From: Rossellomorea aquimaris
Lineage (GTDB): Bacteria > Bacillota > Bacilli > Bacillales > Bacillaceae_B
Reading direction: 5' to 3'
Length of the DNA stretch: 64,000 bases
Assembly: GCF_035590735.1 (NCBI RefSeq)
Contig: NZ_CP141595.1
Coordinates: 4,437,001-4,501,000 of the forward strand
The notes beneath the pieces were generated by a model. It saw only the letters and a program-made list of their open reading frames with translations. It did no database searches and had not been told where the DNA came from. This document shows, piece after piece, positions 36,423 through 45,131 of the stretch (within the stretch, counting starts at the first letter, position 1; each line of letters begins with the position of its first letter). The translations under genes were made by a program, and so were the position numbers.

Positions 36423-37982
36423 TTATTTTTTCAATTTCAGGTCCTTCGGTTTTTCAGGCAGTTGCTTTAATAACTCTTCGGTTATTTGACCAGTGCTAGT
36501 TTCGATCTCAACGAAAGGGTTTAGCCTATAATTTATAGAGAGTGTGAAACCCTTATCTCTACTATAAGATAACTGGATTTTATCAATGAAAGTTAAGCAC
36601 AATACCCTTAATTCATTATTTGATAATGAGGAAATATCTGCTTTTTTGAAATGAGAATATACCTCAAGCAATGCCATGTCATTGTTTAGTAAATCAATCT
36701 TTTCGATTGCCTGGTTAATTTTTAGCTTTTCTTCCTTTATTAAATCTTTAGAGCTCTTGAAGATAGTTGCAATGTATTCTTGCTCTTCTTGTTGGCCTAG
36801 CATTCGTTCATTAAAGAGAATTCGCTCTTCCGTTTGTTCTACTGATTTTTTCCAAGCTTTTAATGTTTTCATCCAATCTGTTAGGGCAGATTTGCTTTCG
36901 TCTATCATTTGGTGCAGATTTGATGTCCATTTCTTTGACAGATCAGATTTAACTTCTTCATGAATGTCATCGGCGCTAATATTCATTTTGCAATTTTGAC
37001 ATCGATACACTCGATATTTCCCGCTTTTGCCTTTAGGTGAATTGTCTTTTGTCCTGAACGCTGTGTTACATTGGCTGCAATATAAGAGGTTCCTAAGTAA
37101 AAATGGTGTCTCTAGTTTGCCGTATCTTTTCTTATAGCTTTTAACTTGTGTAACAACAGAAAACATGACAGGAGATATGATAGGATCATGTACATCTTTG
37201 AATGCCTCTAAATCTCCGTTATTTCTTTTATTCAAGGGTGATTGGATCTGCTTTACAGACCAACTAAGGTGACCTGCATACACAATATTCTTTAGGATGT
37301 AATCGATAGTACTGCTATGCCATTGGCTTATATGCTTTGTTTTAACATTCTCAGCATTTAATACATCTGCAATTTTCCCATTCGAATAACCCCAAGATGC
37401 CATGTCAAATATCTTAGTTACAATTGGGGAATCAGCGTTTGGTATTAATAGACCTTCGATTAAATCATATCCAGCCGGTGTTCTTGTACCAGGGCGGATT
37501 GGTTTGTCAGAATCTTTATTTGCGATAATGCTGAGTTGTGCATCTTTAGCTCGCTTAGATTTTATATTGGATTCTTCAGCAGCAAAAACCAACTTTGCTT
37601 GGACTAGAGGATCGTTTGGATCCCATTCACCACTAGATGATTCAGAGCTATAGAATTTTATCTTTGGAAATTGTTCCTTAAGAGGAAGATAAATTTCACG
37701 CTGAAAGTCATAAATTTTGCGTGTTAAACGAGACTCATCGTAGAAGAATATTGCATCAACTTCTTTTGCATCTTCGAGTAGTAACTGCATATTCTTTCGT
37801 TTAGATGCTCTCTTACGAAATCCACTTACAGCTTCATCGAATCTCCATATAATGATTTCATAACCTTCTTGTTTCGCCTTCTCAGTAATCATTCTCTTTT
37901 GAATTTCTTCAGAATTATTATCTTTTTGTTTATTGTCTGAATTTCTCAAGTAACCTACAGCTGGTAAAAGGTTTTTCACCAC
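36423..37982 (-). CDS. Large serine recombinase (519 aa)
   Basis: The N-terminal catalytic domain has AVGYLRNSDNKQ (Ser nucleophile) and FYDESRLTRKIYDF. The recombinase domain follows (AGYDLIEGLL, GYSNGKIADVLN, YILKNIVYAGHLSW). Then come a zinc ribbon (YCSQCNTAF...YRCQNCKM) and a coiled-coil region. Length is in the range of phage/transposon integrases. It begins 2 bp after the stop of the 456-residue recombinase, so the two are probably co-translated. Paired large serine recombinases recall CcrA/CcrB, but I see no direct similarity. Confidence 0.9.
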   Translation of the reverse strand: MVKNLLPAVGYLRNSDNKQKDNNSEEIQKRMITEKAKQEGYEIIIWRFDEAVSGFRKRASKRKNMQLLLEDAKEVDAIFFYDESRLTRKIYDFQREIYLPLKEQFPKIKFYSSESSSGEWDPNDPLVQAKLVFAAEESNIKSKRAKDAQLSIIANKDSDKPIRPGTRTPAGYDLIEGLLIPNADSPIVTKIFDMASWGYSNGKIADVLNAENVKTKHISQWHSSTIDYILKNIVYAGHLSWSVKQIQSPLNKRNNGDLEAFKDVHDPIISPVMFSVVTQVKSYKKRYGKLETPFLLRNLLYCSQCNTAFRTKDNSPKGKSGKYRVYRCQNCKMNISADDIHEEVKSDLSKKWTSNLHQMIDESKSALTDWMKTLKAWKKSVEQTEERILFNERMLGQQEEQEYIATIFKSSKDLIKEEKLKINQAIEKIDLLNNDMALLEVYSHFKKADISSLSNNELRVLCLTFIDKIQLSYSRDKGFTLSINYRLNPFVEIETSTGQITEELLKQLPEKPKDLKLKK

Positions 37983-37984
37983 TT

Positions 37985-39355
37985 TTATCTAACTCCTTTC
38001 TCTTTGACTAAAGAGTAAATATCTACTTCAAAATAATCCTGATGAACCTTAACCTCCTTAATAAGGAGCTCTATTAAAGTTTCTTTTTCGGTTTTTGTTA
38101 AACTTCCAAGAGCAGGTTGTACAATTTGAGAAATTATTTTTATTTCATTTCTTAATGATTGTAATAACGTGATTTCATGATCTATTTCATCAATTTCATC
38201 ATGTGTTCTTTGAATTACCAACTTCAACTTCTCGTGCTTGGAGTTAAAATTACTAGCTACAGACAACATGGATTTGTTAAGTAGATGTTCTTTGTGTTGT
38301 TTACGATGAACCAGATTATCTGTTATTCCACGAAAGTGCATCTTGAAAATAGATTCATACTCTTCTATAACAAATAACTCTGTTTCTTTCATGATTGTTT
38401 CTTCAATAATCTTATTGAACTCATCTACTTTGACAACCACTTTCTTATGGCGGGAACTACATACAAAGTATGGAGGTTTGTCCAGGACTCTTTTGAATAC
38501 CATTCTTTTATTACAAACACCACAAAAAGGATTGAGTATCACTTTGCCTTTTGCCCGGAAGACTGTCTCATTGTAATCCTCTATAAATTTATTAAGAGTG
38601 GATTGAACTTCTTGAAACAGATTTAGAGAAATAAGTGCATCTACATGACCGAGTTCATCATATCCATAATCTGTTAGGCAATGTCCCGAGTAGAATGGCC
38701 TTTGTAAAATTTTCATTACGGTTGCATGCCCATTTAGTTTTTTTCCATACTGTGTTAAGACTTGAACAAACTCTTCTTTAGAGTTAACCTGACTAAACTC
38801 TTCAAATAGCGATTTGATAATACTACTTCGGTCATTATCCAATACGAAACGAACTTTTATCCGACCATCTTTTGATTTTTCTTCAATCCGCTCGAAGCCA
38901 ATGACTTTTCCTGTATATCTTTTAATTGCGTCATTTGATCTCCTTCGAATGTTCTTACCTTCCTGCTGACTGAATATCCCGTAGAAATTCTCGATACTGG
39001 AATTTTTGTTGAAGGGAGCTTCATCTGAAGCAGTATATACAACTTCTACACCATAAACATTAACAAGTTCATTGAACTCAGAGGCTTCATAAAAGTTCCT
39101 TTGAACTCTGTCACGAGCATAAACAATAAGTAAGGCAACTCTGCCTTCTCTTATTAATTGTTGCAATCTCTTATAGGCAGGACGATTGTTTGCATCGTTT
39201 TTTGTTGCAGAAACATTAAAATCTTCGAGGAAGAGTACATCATCCTCATTTATGTTTCTCGTCTTTAAAAACTTTTTTGCCGCATCCTTTTGTTCGCGTA
39301 AATTCTGCGAGCTTGAACTAACTCGCAAGTAGACGACAACCAGTTTTTTCTGCAA
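37985..39355 (-). CDS. Large serine recombinase (456 aa)
   Basis: The catalytic domain begins VVVYLRVSSSSQNLREQKDA (Ser nucleophile), with VYARDRVQRNFYEA as the DR motif. Next are the recombinase domain (GYGKKLNGHATVMKILQRPF-type region) and a zinc ribbon with the pairs FCGVCNKRM and FVCSSRH. The C-terminus is helical. The start is TTG 39355, directly after the stop of a 59-residue ORF whose last codons contain the AAAGGAGGT ribosome binding site, so expression is coupled. A second recombinase follows after 2 bp. Confidence 0.9.
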   Translation of the reverse strand: MQKKLVVVYLRVSSSSQNLREQKDAAKKFLKTRNINEDDVLFLEDFNVSATKNDANNRPAYKRLQQLIREGRVALLIVYARDRVQRNFYEASEFNELVNVYGVEVVYTASDEAPFNKNSSIENFYGIFSQQEGKNIRRRSNDAIKRYTGKVIGFERIEEKSKDGRIKVRFVLDNDRSSIIKSLFEEFSQVNSKEEFVQVLTQYGKKLNGHATVMKILQRPFYSGHCLTDYGYDELGHVDALISLNLFQEVQSTLNKFIEDYNETVFRAKGKVILNPFCGVCNKRMVFKRVLDKPPYFVCSSRHKKVVVKVDEFNKIIEETIMKETELFVIEEYESIFKMHFRGITDNLVHRKQHKEHLLNKSMLSVASNFNSKHEKLKLVIQRTHDEIDEIDHEITLLQSLRNEIKIISQIVQPALGSLTKTEKETLIELLIKEVKVHQDYFEVDIYSLVKEKGVR

Positions 39356-39358
39356 AAA

Positions 39359-39538
39359 TTATTTACCTCCTTTGTATCTAAATCTTTGATCAGCTGAGTG
39401 AAGAAGCTTTGCCTTAACAGAGCAATCAATGTCTAATTCATTGATTAACAGTTTTGTAACTAGTTTTTGCACCCACACAGCGGATTCTGCTGAAAGATCT
39501 TGTGAGTAAGTAATTTTCGTGACCCTTGATTTTGACAT
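39359..39538 (-). CDS. Small hypothetical protein (59 aa) coupled to recombinase
   Basis: The ATG at 39538 follows GGAGGAGATGAACAC, and the frame runs to TAA at 39359. The product (MSKSRVTKITYSQDLSAESA...; ends DQRFRYKGGK) is helical and charged. The ribosome binding site of the next recombinase is embedded in its last codons. No family is recognised; tight coupling suggests a recombinase cofactor or directionality factor (inference). Confidence 0.65.
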   Translation of the reverse strand: MSKSRVTKITYSQDLSAESAVWVQKLVTKLLINELDIDCSVKAKLLHSADQRFRYKGGK

Positions 39539-39599
39539 GTGTTCATCTCCTCCAAGTATCTGATATATCCATACTTGACAGGAGGTGTAAGGTTTATAC

Positions 39600-39758
39600 T
39601 CACTTTTCTTTTGTATTGTCTTCCTCGTCCTGTTCCATAAAGTCCAGCTTTAATTGAAAAGCTACTTGTGACTGTGTGTCATTATGGCTCTCCCTGGTAA
39701 TAAGAATCTTCTTGGGGCATGATTGAGGGAAGTCATATTTTTCAAAAACCTTATTCAT
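39600..39758 (-). CDS. Small hypothetical protein (52 aa)
   Basis: ATG 39758 follows AAGGAGGGATAAAA, a strong ribosome binding site. The 52 residues (MNKVFEKYDFPQSCPKKILI start; acidic/basic end MEQDEEDNTKEK) show no membrane segment or known motif. It is the first ORF after hairpin B and heads the recombinase operon. Confidence 0.6.
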   Translation of the reverse strand: MNKVFEKYDFPQSCPKKILITRESHNDTQSQVAFQLKLDFMEQDEEDNTKEK

Positions 39759-39814
39759 TTTTATCCCTCCTTAAGATATTTATAGAAAGATAGACTAAAT
39801 TTTGAAAACAAAAA

Positions 39815-39885
39815 AAGGACCGGATATTTGGTGTAGTACTTAATCTCTCCATGGAAATTAAGATACACAAAATAATCCGGTCCTT
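39815..39885 (-). terminator. Long-loop terminator-like hairpin B
   Basis: The 11-bp stem aaggaccggat (39815-39825) / atccggtcctt (39875-39885) closes a 49-base loop with an inner helix (tacttaat/attaagat). On the minus strand it ends in TCCTTTTTTTG. It has the same layout as hairpins A and C and lies about 60 bp before the first ORF of the recombinase operon. Confidence 0.8.
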
Positions 39886-40053
39886 CCGTGATTTATCTTT
39901 GTATTAGCTATATATTTATAGTGCAAAAGTATGCTCTAGATATCTTTCTTAAAATATTTTTATCATATACAAAATTAGTCTTCAACTACAATTTGAATTT
40001 TACTACGAGAAGATGAAGCACTCTACATCTAATAGTAAGGAAACTTTAATCTA

Positions 40054-40497
40054 TCAATTTACTTCTGTATTTTTTCTTTTTTTACCTTCTTTTATTCGAT
40101 TTGACAAATTGATTCCCTCTATTTTCTTCATCAAAACATTTAAGCCTTCTGTATAGATATCTACAAGTCTATAATTGTGCCCTGTTGCTGCAAAGATTAC
40201 TCTAACTTGGTGTCTATCGATTAAATTTATTAGTTGTAGATAGGTTTCTACACTGGTTGTCAAACGACTGCGATCATAGACGACTAAAGTATCAATTTGA
40301 TCATTTCTAATTAAATCGAGTAGTTTTTGCAGTTCTACTGGTTGAGAAGATCCAGAAACTCCTTCATCAACAAAATAGAATAAATTTTCTGGCTCAATGC
40401 CTTTTAGATATGGGGATGCAGCCTCAATTTGTAATACAAAATTTTGCTTTTTTGAACTAGTTCTAGCATAAACTGCGGTTATTTTATTATTTTTCAT
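40054..40497 (-). CDS. Resolvase-domain protein (147 aa)
   Basis: The protein is a serine-recombinase catalytic domain with the nucleophile present (AVYARTSSKKQNFVLQ), VVYDRSRLTTSVETYL as the DR motif and VDEGVSGSS. It ends in a basic tail (NRIKEGKKRKNTEVN) where a small resolvase would have its helix-turn-helix. So it may lack a full DNA-binding domain. It has GGAGGAAGAAG upstream. It lies between hairpins C and B. Confidence 0.75.
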   Translation of the reverse strand: MKNNKITAVYARTSSKKQNFVLQIEAASPYLKGIEPENLFYFVDEGVSGSSQPVELQKLLDLIRNDQIDTLVVYDRSRLTTSVETYLQLINLIDRHQVRVIFAATGHNYRLVDIYTEGLNVLMKKIEGINLSNRIKEGKKRKNTEVN

Positions 40498-40576
40498 TTT
40501 CTTCTTCCTCCAATAGGATAATTTATCAAACTTAGGTTGCTCGTTTTAGTAACAATCCTCCTTCTGTAACAAAAAA

Positions 40577-40641
40577 AAGCACGCAAGGAGACATAGCTAC
40601 CAACCCAGTTAGATTGATATACTATGTAACCTAGCGTGCTT
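40577..40641 (-). terminator. Long-loop terminator-like hairpin C
   Basis: aagcacgc (40577-40584) pairs with gcgtgctt (40634-40641), extended past one mismatch by AGG/CCT and by ACATA/TATGT. On the minus strand it ends in GCTTTTTTTTG. It lies about 80 bp upstream of the 147-residue resolvase-domain gene. Confidence 0.75.
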
Positions 40642-40649
40642 CGCTTTTA

Positions 40650-41618
40650 GTTACTGTTTTAAAATATTAACTTTAGAATATAATAGATAGATTAGTATTG
40701 CAACTAGAAGTACAAAATTCTTAAGGAAAGGCCTGATTAAAAATTTTTAGATTAAACTTTAACTCTAAAGTAATTCTTAATTTTATTTTTACTATTTTTT
40801 AAGTCATGTTGTTAAGCAAGATCACTATATAATTAAGATGTCTTTATATTTTACTGCCCCCATCATTAAAAAAGTAATGGGTTCCGTTTAGGGAGGGAAA
40901 ACCTTAAATTACAGCCAAATTAGCACAGGAATGGTAGTGTAAATAACACTTTATTTAACAGGAAAAAACCACACCTAAATTGGCTCTGGGTTTTTACGTT
41001 TTTATTAACTTCTTATTCAGTTAAAGCCCTCTTTCGTCTAAAAAGTAAATACTATTTACTTCACTTCGCTACCCATCAATAAATTCTTATTCTTTATTAA
41101 ACTAACCTGCCCTTTATCCAAAGAAATTACGCTTCAATACACAGGTTTCGCTCATTTTTGGGATTTCAAACATTTTATTGTTGGAATTTTTATGTTAAGA
41201 AAATACGCATCTCCATAAAAACGTTAATATAACAACATTTCTATATGTGCACAGGTTCAGCTCAAGTTGAATCAATTCGAGACAATTTTGAGCCAAATGG
41301 TTAAAGCAGTTGCTGGTAGTGGGGGTGACGGCACTCATATTTATCACTGAATAGAACTACTGGCTTTAACGTTTTTGTGGAAACAAGTAACAGATGAGAA
41401 ATCAGATTGGTATGGCTAGCATAAGTAGAATTTGAGGTAATTCATAAATCATTTGCCGGTACTAACTATGACTACGTTTCTCCAGCACCTAAATTATAAC
41501 TCGAAAATCTGAGGGGTCCAAAGGATTTCCAGTTGGGGCATTAAATAGTATAATAGAGAATAATATCGAGTCTCAACTTAGTTCAATACTAAACTAGATA
41601 AAAACTATTAGTAAAAAA
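40650..41618. other. Gene-poor spacer with coding remnants
   Basis: Nearly 1 kb has no supported gene. Two short stretches look like debris: 41252-41350 on the plus strand reads QVQLKLNQFETILSQMVKAV and ends GTHIYH-stop, and about 41533-41595 reads PVGALNSIIENN and ends SILN-stop. Both lack a start and a ribosome binding site, and stops separate them. The rest is AT-rich without clear structure. Confidence 0.5.
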
Positions 41619-41633
41619 ATGAGGAGAATTAAA

Positions 41634-41885
41634 ATGAAACTAGAAACAAATGCCACTTCATTTAGGGTAGGGATTTTTGTATTTATTTTATATGCTCTTG
41701 TTAAATCAATTGCTACCTTCTGGGGAGGTGTTTTCCTTGAGTTAAGCTCTGAAATCCTTTTATACATTTTCATTGCTTGTTTTGGATATTATTTTAGAAA
41801 ATATAATAATAGGATACTAGGTACTTTATTTATAGCCTTAAGTGGATTCTTGGTTTTTGTGTTGTTATTAGGTGCCATCATATAA
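41634..41885 (+). CDS. Small membrane protein (83 aa)
   Basis: ATG 41634 has GAGGAG 8 bases upstream (the ATG at 41619 overlaps that site, so it is less likely). The product has three hydrophobic helices (FRVGIFVFILYALVKSIATF; LYIFIACFGYYF; LGTLFIALSGFLVFVLLLGA) and no known motif. A bidirectional terminator-like repeat follows 6 bp after the stop. Located near the bacteriocin genes, it could be an extra immunity peptide, but that is only positional. Confidence 0.7.
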   Translation: MKLETNATSFRVGIFVFILYALVKSIATFWGGVFLELSSEILLYIFIACFGYYFRKYNNRILGTLFIALSGFLVFVLLLGAII

Positions 41886-41890
41886 AAGAT

Positions 41891-41916
41891 AAACAATGCA
41901 TTAAAATGCTTTGTTT
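41891..41916. repeat. Terminator-like palindrome, copy 1
   Basis: aaacaatgcattaaaatgct plus ttgttt is nearly self-complementary. A second copy with one mismatch lies at 42607-42632, on the other side of the IS1182 remnant. Confidence 0.65.
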
Positions 41917-41974
41917 CAGATCGTTGAAAAACCCCACCTTCGCATTATGCAAAGGTGGGATTTGTTATGTTATT

Positions 41975-42542
41975 TTACAATATTTTCCTTCTTTTTTCGG
42001 TTAGATATTGTCCTCGCCATGTCCAGTTTGTCAATTTCTTAATATTCAATGCAGCGATCTTAAGCATCGCTGCATTGAAATTTATAAAGACCTCTTAAGA
42101 TCGTCCAACGCTTGCCCTGCTTTTCTATAGCATACGGGAAGAGTCGTTCGATCGTTTCTATGCGTTTCGCATATGAATTTTTATTAAGTTCTGTATGTCT
42201 CCAATGATCTACTTCTATCTATGTAATCCTGCCATACATTTCGATGAATCATTTTGGTGTGATTCTTACTTTGCGTACAACGTTCTAACAAAGGACAGTC
42301 TTTACATACCACCATTTGATGCGTACTGTTTGTACCCATCTATTGTCGTAGTGCGTTAAGGGAGAATTTGTCCTTCGGGATAAAGATATAAGTCAAAATA
42401 ATCATCGTAAACATATTCATATTTTCTAAGATATCAGCCTTTCGTTCTTGGGCAATACTTGTTCGATCATCATCTAAACAATATTTATCTTTTACTAAGT
42501 CATAAATGAATTTAAAGCAACTTCAATGTGTTTTGATAACAT
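41975..42542 (-). pseudogene. Decayed IS1182-family transposase
   Basis: Minus-strand pieces in different frames match an IS1182-type transposase: YDLVKDKYCLDDDRTSI (N-terminal, near 42500); DYFDLYICPEGQILP (near 42370); VCKDCPLLERCTQSKNHTK (near 42290); YAKRIETIERLFPYAIEKQ (near 42150); and NIKKLTNWTWRGQYL before TAA at 41975. There are several stops and frameshifts and internal deletions (about 570 bp instead of about 1.4 kb). It is inactive. Confidence 0.8.
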
Positions 42543-42606
42543 CTTATATCTCTCACGTAAAAAGCTTGTAGACTTGGTCTAATTCTTAGACTTTATCTAC
42601 AAGCTG

Positions 42607-42632
42607 AAACAATGCATTGAAATGCTTTGTTT
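42607..42632. repeat. Terminator-like palindrome, copy 2
   Basis: aaacaatgcattgaaatgct plus ttgttt differs from the copy at 41891-41916 by one base. It ends 2 bp from the stop of the ABC ATPase and can serve as its terminator (followed by the IS remnant). Confidence 0.65.
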
Positions 42633-42633
42633 T

Positions 42634-43374
42634 TTATTGAAATATAGCTTCTATCCCTTCAGAAACTTCTATTTGATTAATAAAGTAATCTTCTAGAGTA
42701 TGATTACTTTCTAATACATCTCTTATTTTTAAGATATCGTTTATTATTCTTCCGTTGTTAAGTAGTATAACGTTATGACAAAAAGATTGTACAACTTCTA
42801 ATTGGTGAGTAGATATAAACACAGTATTCCCCTCAGAGGAATAATCAATAAGGATATCCTTTATTGTCTTTAAGTTGACTGGATCTATTCCAGAAATAAA
42901 CTCATCTAATAGTAATAGATTCGGTCGTTTTATTAAAGTAGTTAATAACGCTATTTTTTTCTTTGTTCCAAAAGAATGCTGACTGATTTGTTTATGTACT
43001 TCATTTTCGAGCTTGAATTTTTTTATAAAATCTTCTATTTCTTGAGGTTTGATACGAACGTTGAAAAGGTCAATAGTAAAATCAATAAATTCCCGTCCGG
43101 TTAATTCAGGGTACATAAATGGTATATCAGGAATGAACATCACTTCTTCTGTATGTTTTTTGAAATTTTGATTATTAATTAATATTTCTCCATCATCATA
43201 ATCCAATAAACCAGATAATATTTTTAAAGTGGTGGTTTTACCCGCGCCGTTTGGACCTAAGAACGCAGTGATTTCACCTTTTGGAATGTTGAAAGACACT
43301 TCATCTAATATTTTCTTTTTATTTAGTTTTTTAGTAACAGAATTAAGTTTTATATAGTGCAATTCTGCCCCCAC
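42634..43374 (-). CDS. ABC transporter ATP-binding protein (bacteriocin export/immunity)
   Basis: The ATPase has Walker A FLGPNGAGKTTTLKIL, a degenerate signature QHSFGTKKKIALL, Walker B NLLLLDEFISGIDP and H-loop VFISTHQ. The DrrA/CcmA-like type is common in bacteriocin self-protection. The frame opens at 43395, overlapping the permease; ATG 43374 or TTG 43359 (after GGTGGGGG) is more likely. It is the last gene of the minus-strand bacteriocin operon, after the permease and SpoIIM-like genes, the usual set in circular bacteriocin loci. Confidence 0.85.
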   Translation of the reverse strand: MGAELHYIKLNSVTKKLNKKKILDEVSFNIPKGEITAFLGPNGAGKTTTLKILSGLLDYDDGEILINNQNFKKHTEEVMFIPDIPFMYPELTGREFIDFTIDLFNVRIKPQEIEDFIKKFKLENEVHKQISQHSFGTKKKIALLTTLIKRPNLLLLDEFISGIDPVNLKTIKDILIDYSSEGNTVFISTHQLEVVQSFCHNVILLNNGRIINDILKIRDVLESNHTLEDYFINQIEVSEGIEAIFQ

Positions 43375-43378
43375 CATT

Positions 43379-45121
43379 CTAATGATAATTTTCAATACTT
43401 CTAATTTTTGAGAGTTTAGTTCTAAATAAGTAAACCATCGAAACGTTAATAATAATTACTAATAGATTAACTACAATAAACTGATAAAATATAAATTCTT
43501 TTATAAATATAGATTCAGCTACAAATAAAGCTGTAGGAACTAGAAAGCAAGGTATAATCACTCCATTTAAAACTACACTTGATATGTTATTTATCCACTC
43601 TTTATCACTAAATTGGTCAATGTCCTCTATTCGTTCAAAATTAAAATGAGGAGCCATGACACTAGGGATATATTGAAATGCGGTGAAAAATATAAAGCAT
43701 ATTACATGTATTAAAAGGAGAAGTGAAAATATAGAGAAGTCAATATTGGATAAAAAATAAAATATAATATCCCCTAAAATAAGAACCGGAACCATTGTTA
43801 TAAGATTCAAAATGAAGTTTCTTTTGAAAATATCCCATAAGGTTTTGTTGGCCATTAAGTGCATGATTGTGACATCCTGATCACTTTCAATTGAGTACAT
43901 CCCACTTAAATGAGTAAAGGACGTATTAACGAGAAAGTATACTGGGAAAAATAAATAAAGCGAAAACACTAAAAAGTAAATTTTACTATTGGGTTCTAAG
44001 AGAATAATATTAGAACTAATTAATCCAACAAAAACCCAAAATATTAAACCACCAAACAAGCTAGGTAATCTGTTTAAGACAAAGCTTGACCTAAAAAATA
44101 TCTTCACTCTATATGTATATCCAGTTAATTTTAATAAAGAAAAAATTCTAACGAATATCCTCTCAAAAATATTACTATGGAGAGGATTAATTTGTAACTT
44201 TTCAGCTCGTTTTTTCATCCTTTCACTCAATATAATGATTAATAGAAGACAGGTTCCGTTGATTACTAAAGAAAGTATACTTTGAGATAGATCTTGTATT
44301 AAAATTATATTGCTAAGAGCATTAAAAGCCCAATGATCCCATAATAATATTTGATTTATAAAGGATTGAAATTCGTTTAACAAACTACTTTGGATTTTTT
44401 GAATGATTTCGAATAATACTTCGGGATTATTTTTGAAATTATTCAGTGAAACTCCTTGCAATACGAGGCCTGTTTCTTTACCCAAAGCGTAACTTATAAA
44501 TATAACAAAAGCCCTGAGGGTAAGTGCTGGAACTAGACGGGTGATAAGAGACTGTTGCTTTAATTGGATTACTTTTAAATTAGTAAATAAAGTAGTAGTT
44601 ATTAAACTAACAATCAAGTATATTGTCAATACGATCAATAAAATAATAACTATAAAAAAGCTATTTAAATTAGAAGCTATTGAAATTCCAATGGCTATAG
44701 GAATATGGTTTAAAAGAACTTGCTTCATATTCCAAATGTTCACTTCTAAGAAACTCATAAGTAAAAGTTTTTTTTTGCTGATCCTCGTGTTAGATAGTAA
44801 CCAATCCATATCACTTGAAGCCATCGTCCAATGCAACGAATCTAATCCATTTGAAAAGGCACTAACCATTAACGTTAAGAAGAATATAGACCAAATAAAA
44901 TTGAGCATATCAGATTCTATTCCAAGGGGCATCTCATTTATAGATAAAAGATATTCAGCGATAAATGTAAAAGAAAATAGTAATGCGAAAAACTTTGTTA
45001 AACTAAACAATAAACTTAGTATCCATAAGGAAATATTTAATTCTGAGCCGATTGTAAATAGTCTATTCCATTTTCTTTTTAACCTTATATATATCTTCCA
45101 TTTTATCCATTTGATAATCAT
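43379..45121 (-). CDS. Polytopic ABC permease-like protein of bacteriocin operon
   Basis: This 580-residue protein has about twelve hydrophobic segments in two blocks, with a hydrophilic middle (about 300-335, KKRAEKLQINPLHSNIFERI), and no P-loop. It lies directly before the ATPase gene and after the SpoIIM-like gene, so it probably forms an exporter or immunity pump with the ATPase. Circular bacteriocin clusters typically have such a large membrane protein. No closer family is recognised. Confidence 0.8.
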   Translation of the reverse strand: MIIKWIKWKIYIRLKRKWNRLFTIGSELNISLWILSLLFSLTKFFALLFSFTFIAEYLLSINEMPLGIESDMLNFIWSIFFLTLMVSAFSNGLDSLHWTMASSDMDWLLSNTRISKKKLLLMSFLEVNIWNMKQVLLNHIPIAIGISIASNLNSFFIVIILLIVLTIYLIVSLITTTLFTNLKVIQLKQQSLITRLVPALTLRAFVIFISYALGKETGLVLQGVSLNNFKNNPEVLFEIIQKIQSSLLNEFQSFINQILLWDHWAFNALSNIILIQDLSQSILSLVINGTCLLLIIILSERMKKRAEKLQINPLHSNIFERIFVRIFSLLKLTGYTYRVKIFFRSSFVLNRLPSLFGGLIFWVFVGLISSNIILLEPNSKIYFLVFSLYLFFPVYFLVNTSFTHLSGMYSIESDQDVTIMHLMANKTLWDIFKRNFILNLITMVPVLILGDIIFYFLSNIDFSIFSLLLLIHVICFIFFTAFQYIPSVMAPHFNFERIEDIDQFSDKEWINNISSVVLNGVIIPCFLVPTALFVAESIFIKEFIFYQFIVVNLLVIIINVSMVYLFRTKLSKIRSIENYH

Positions 45122-45131
45122 ATATCGTCCC

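Noticed and set aside
36423..39355. CcrA/CcrB pair of an SCC element
   Set aside because: Paired large serine recombinases invite the comparison, but they lie about 13 kb from the rlmH junction and I see no specific Ccr similarity; the recombinase at 50656 fits the integrase role better.
35346..40641. CRISPR array
   Set aside because: The three hairpins are kilobases apart, with different stems. There are no regular short repeats with spacers, and no cas genes in the window.
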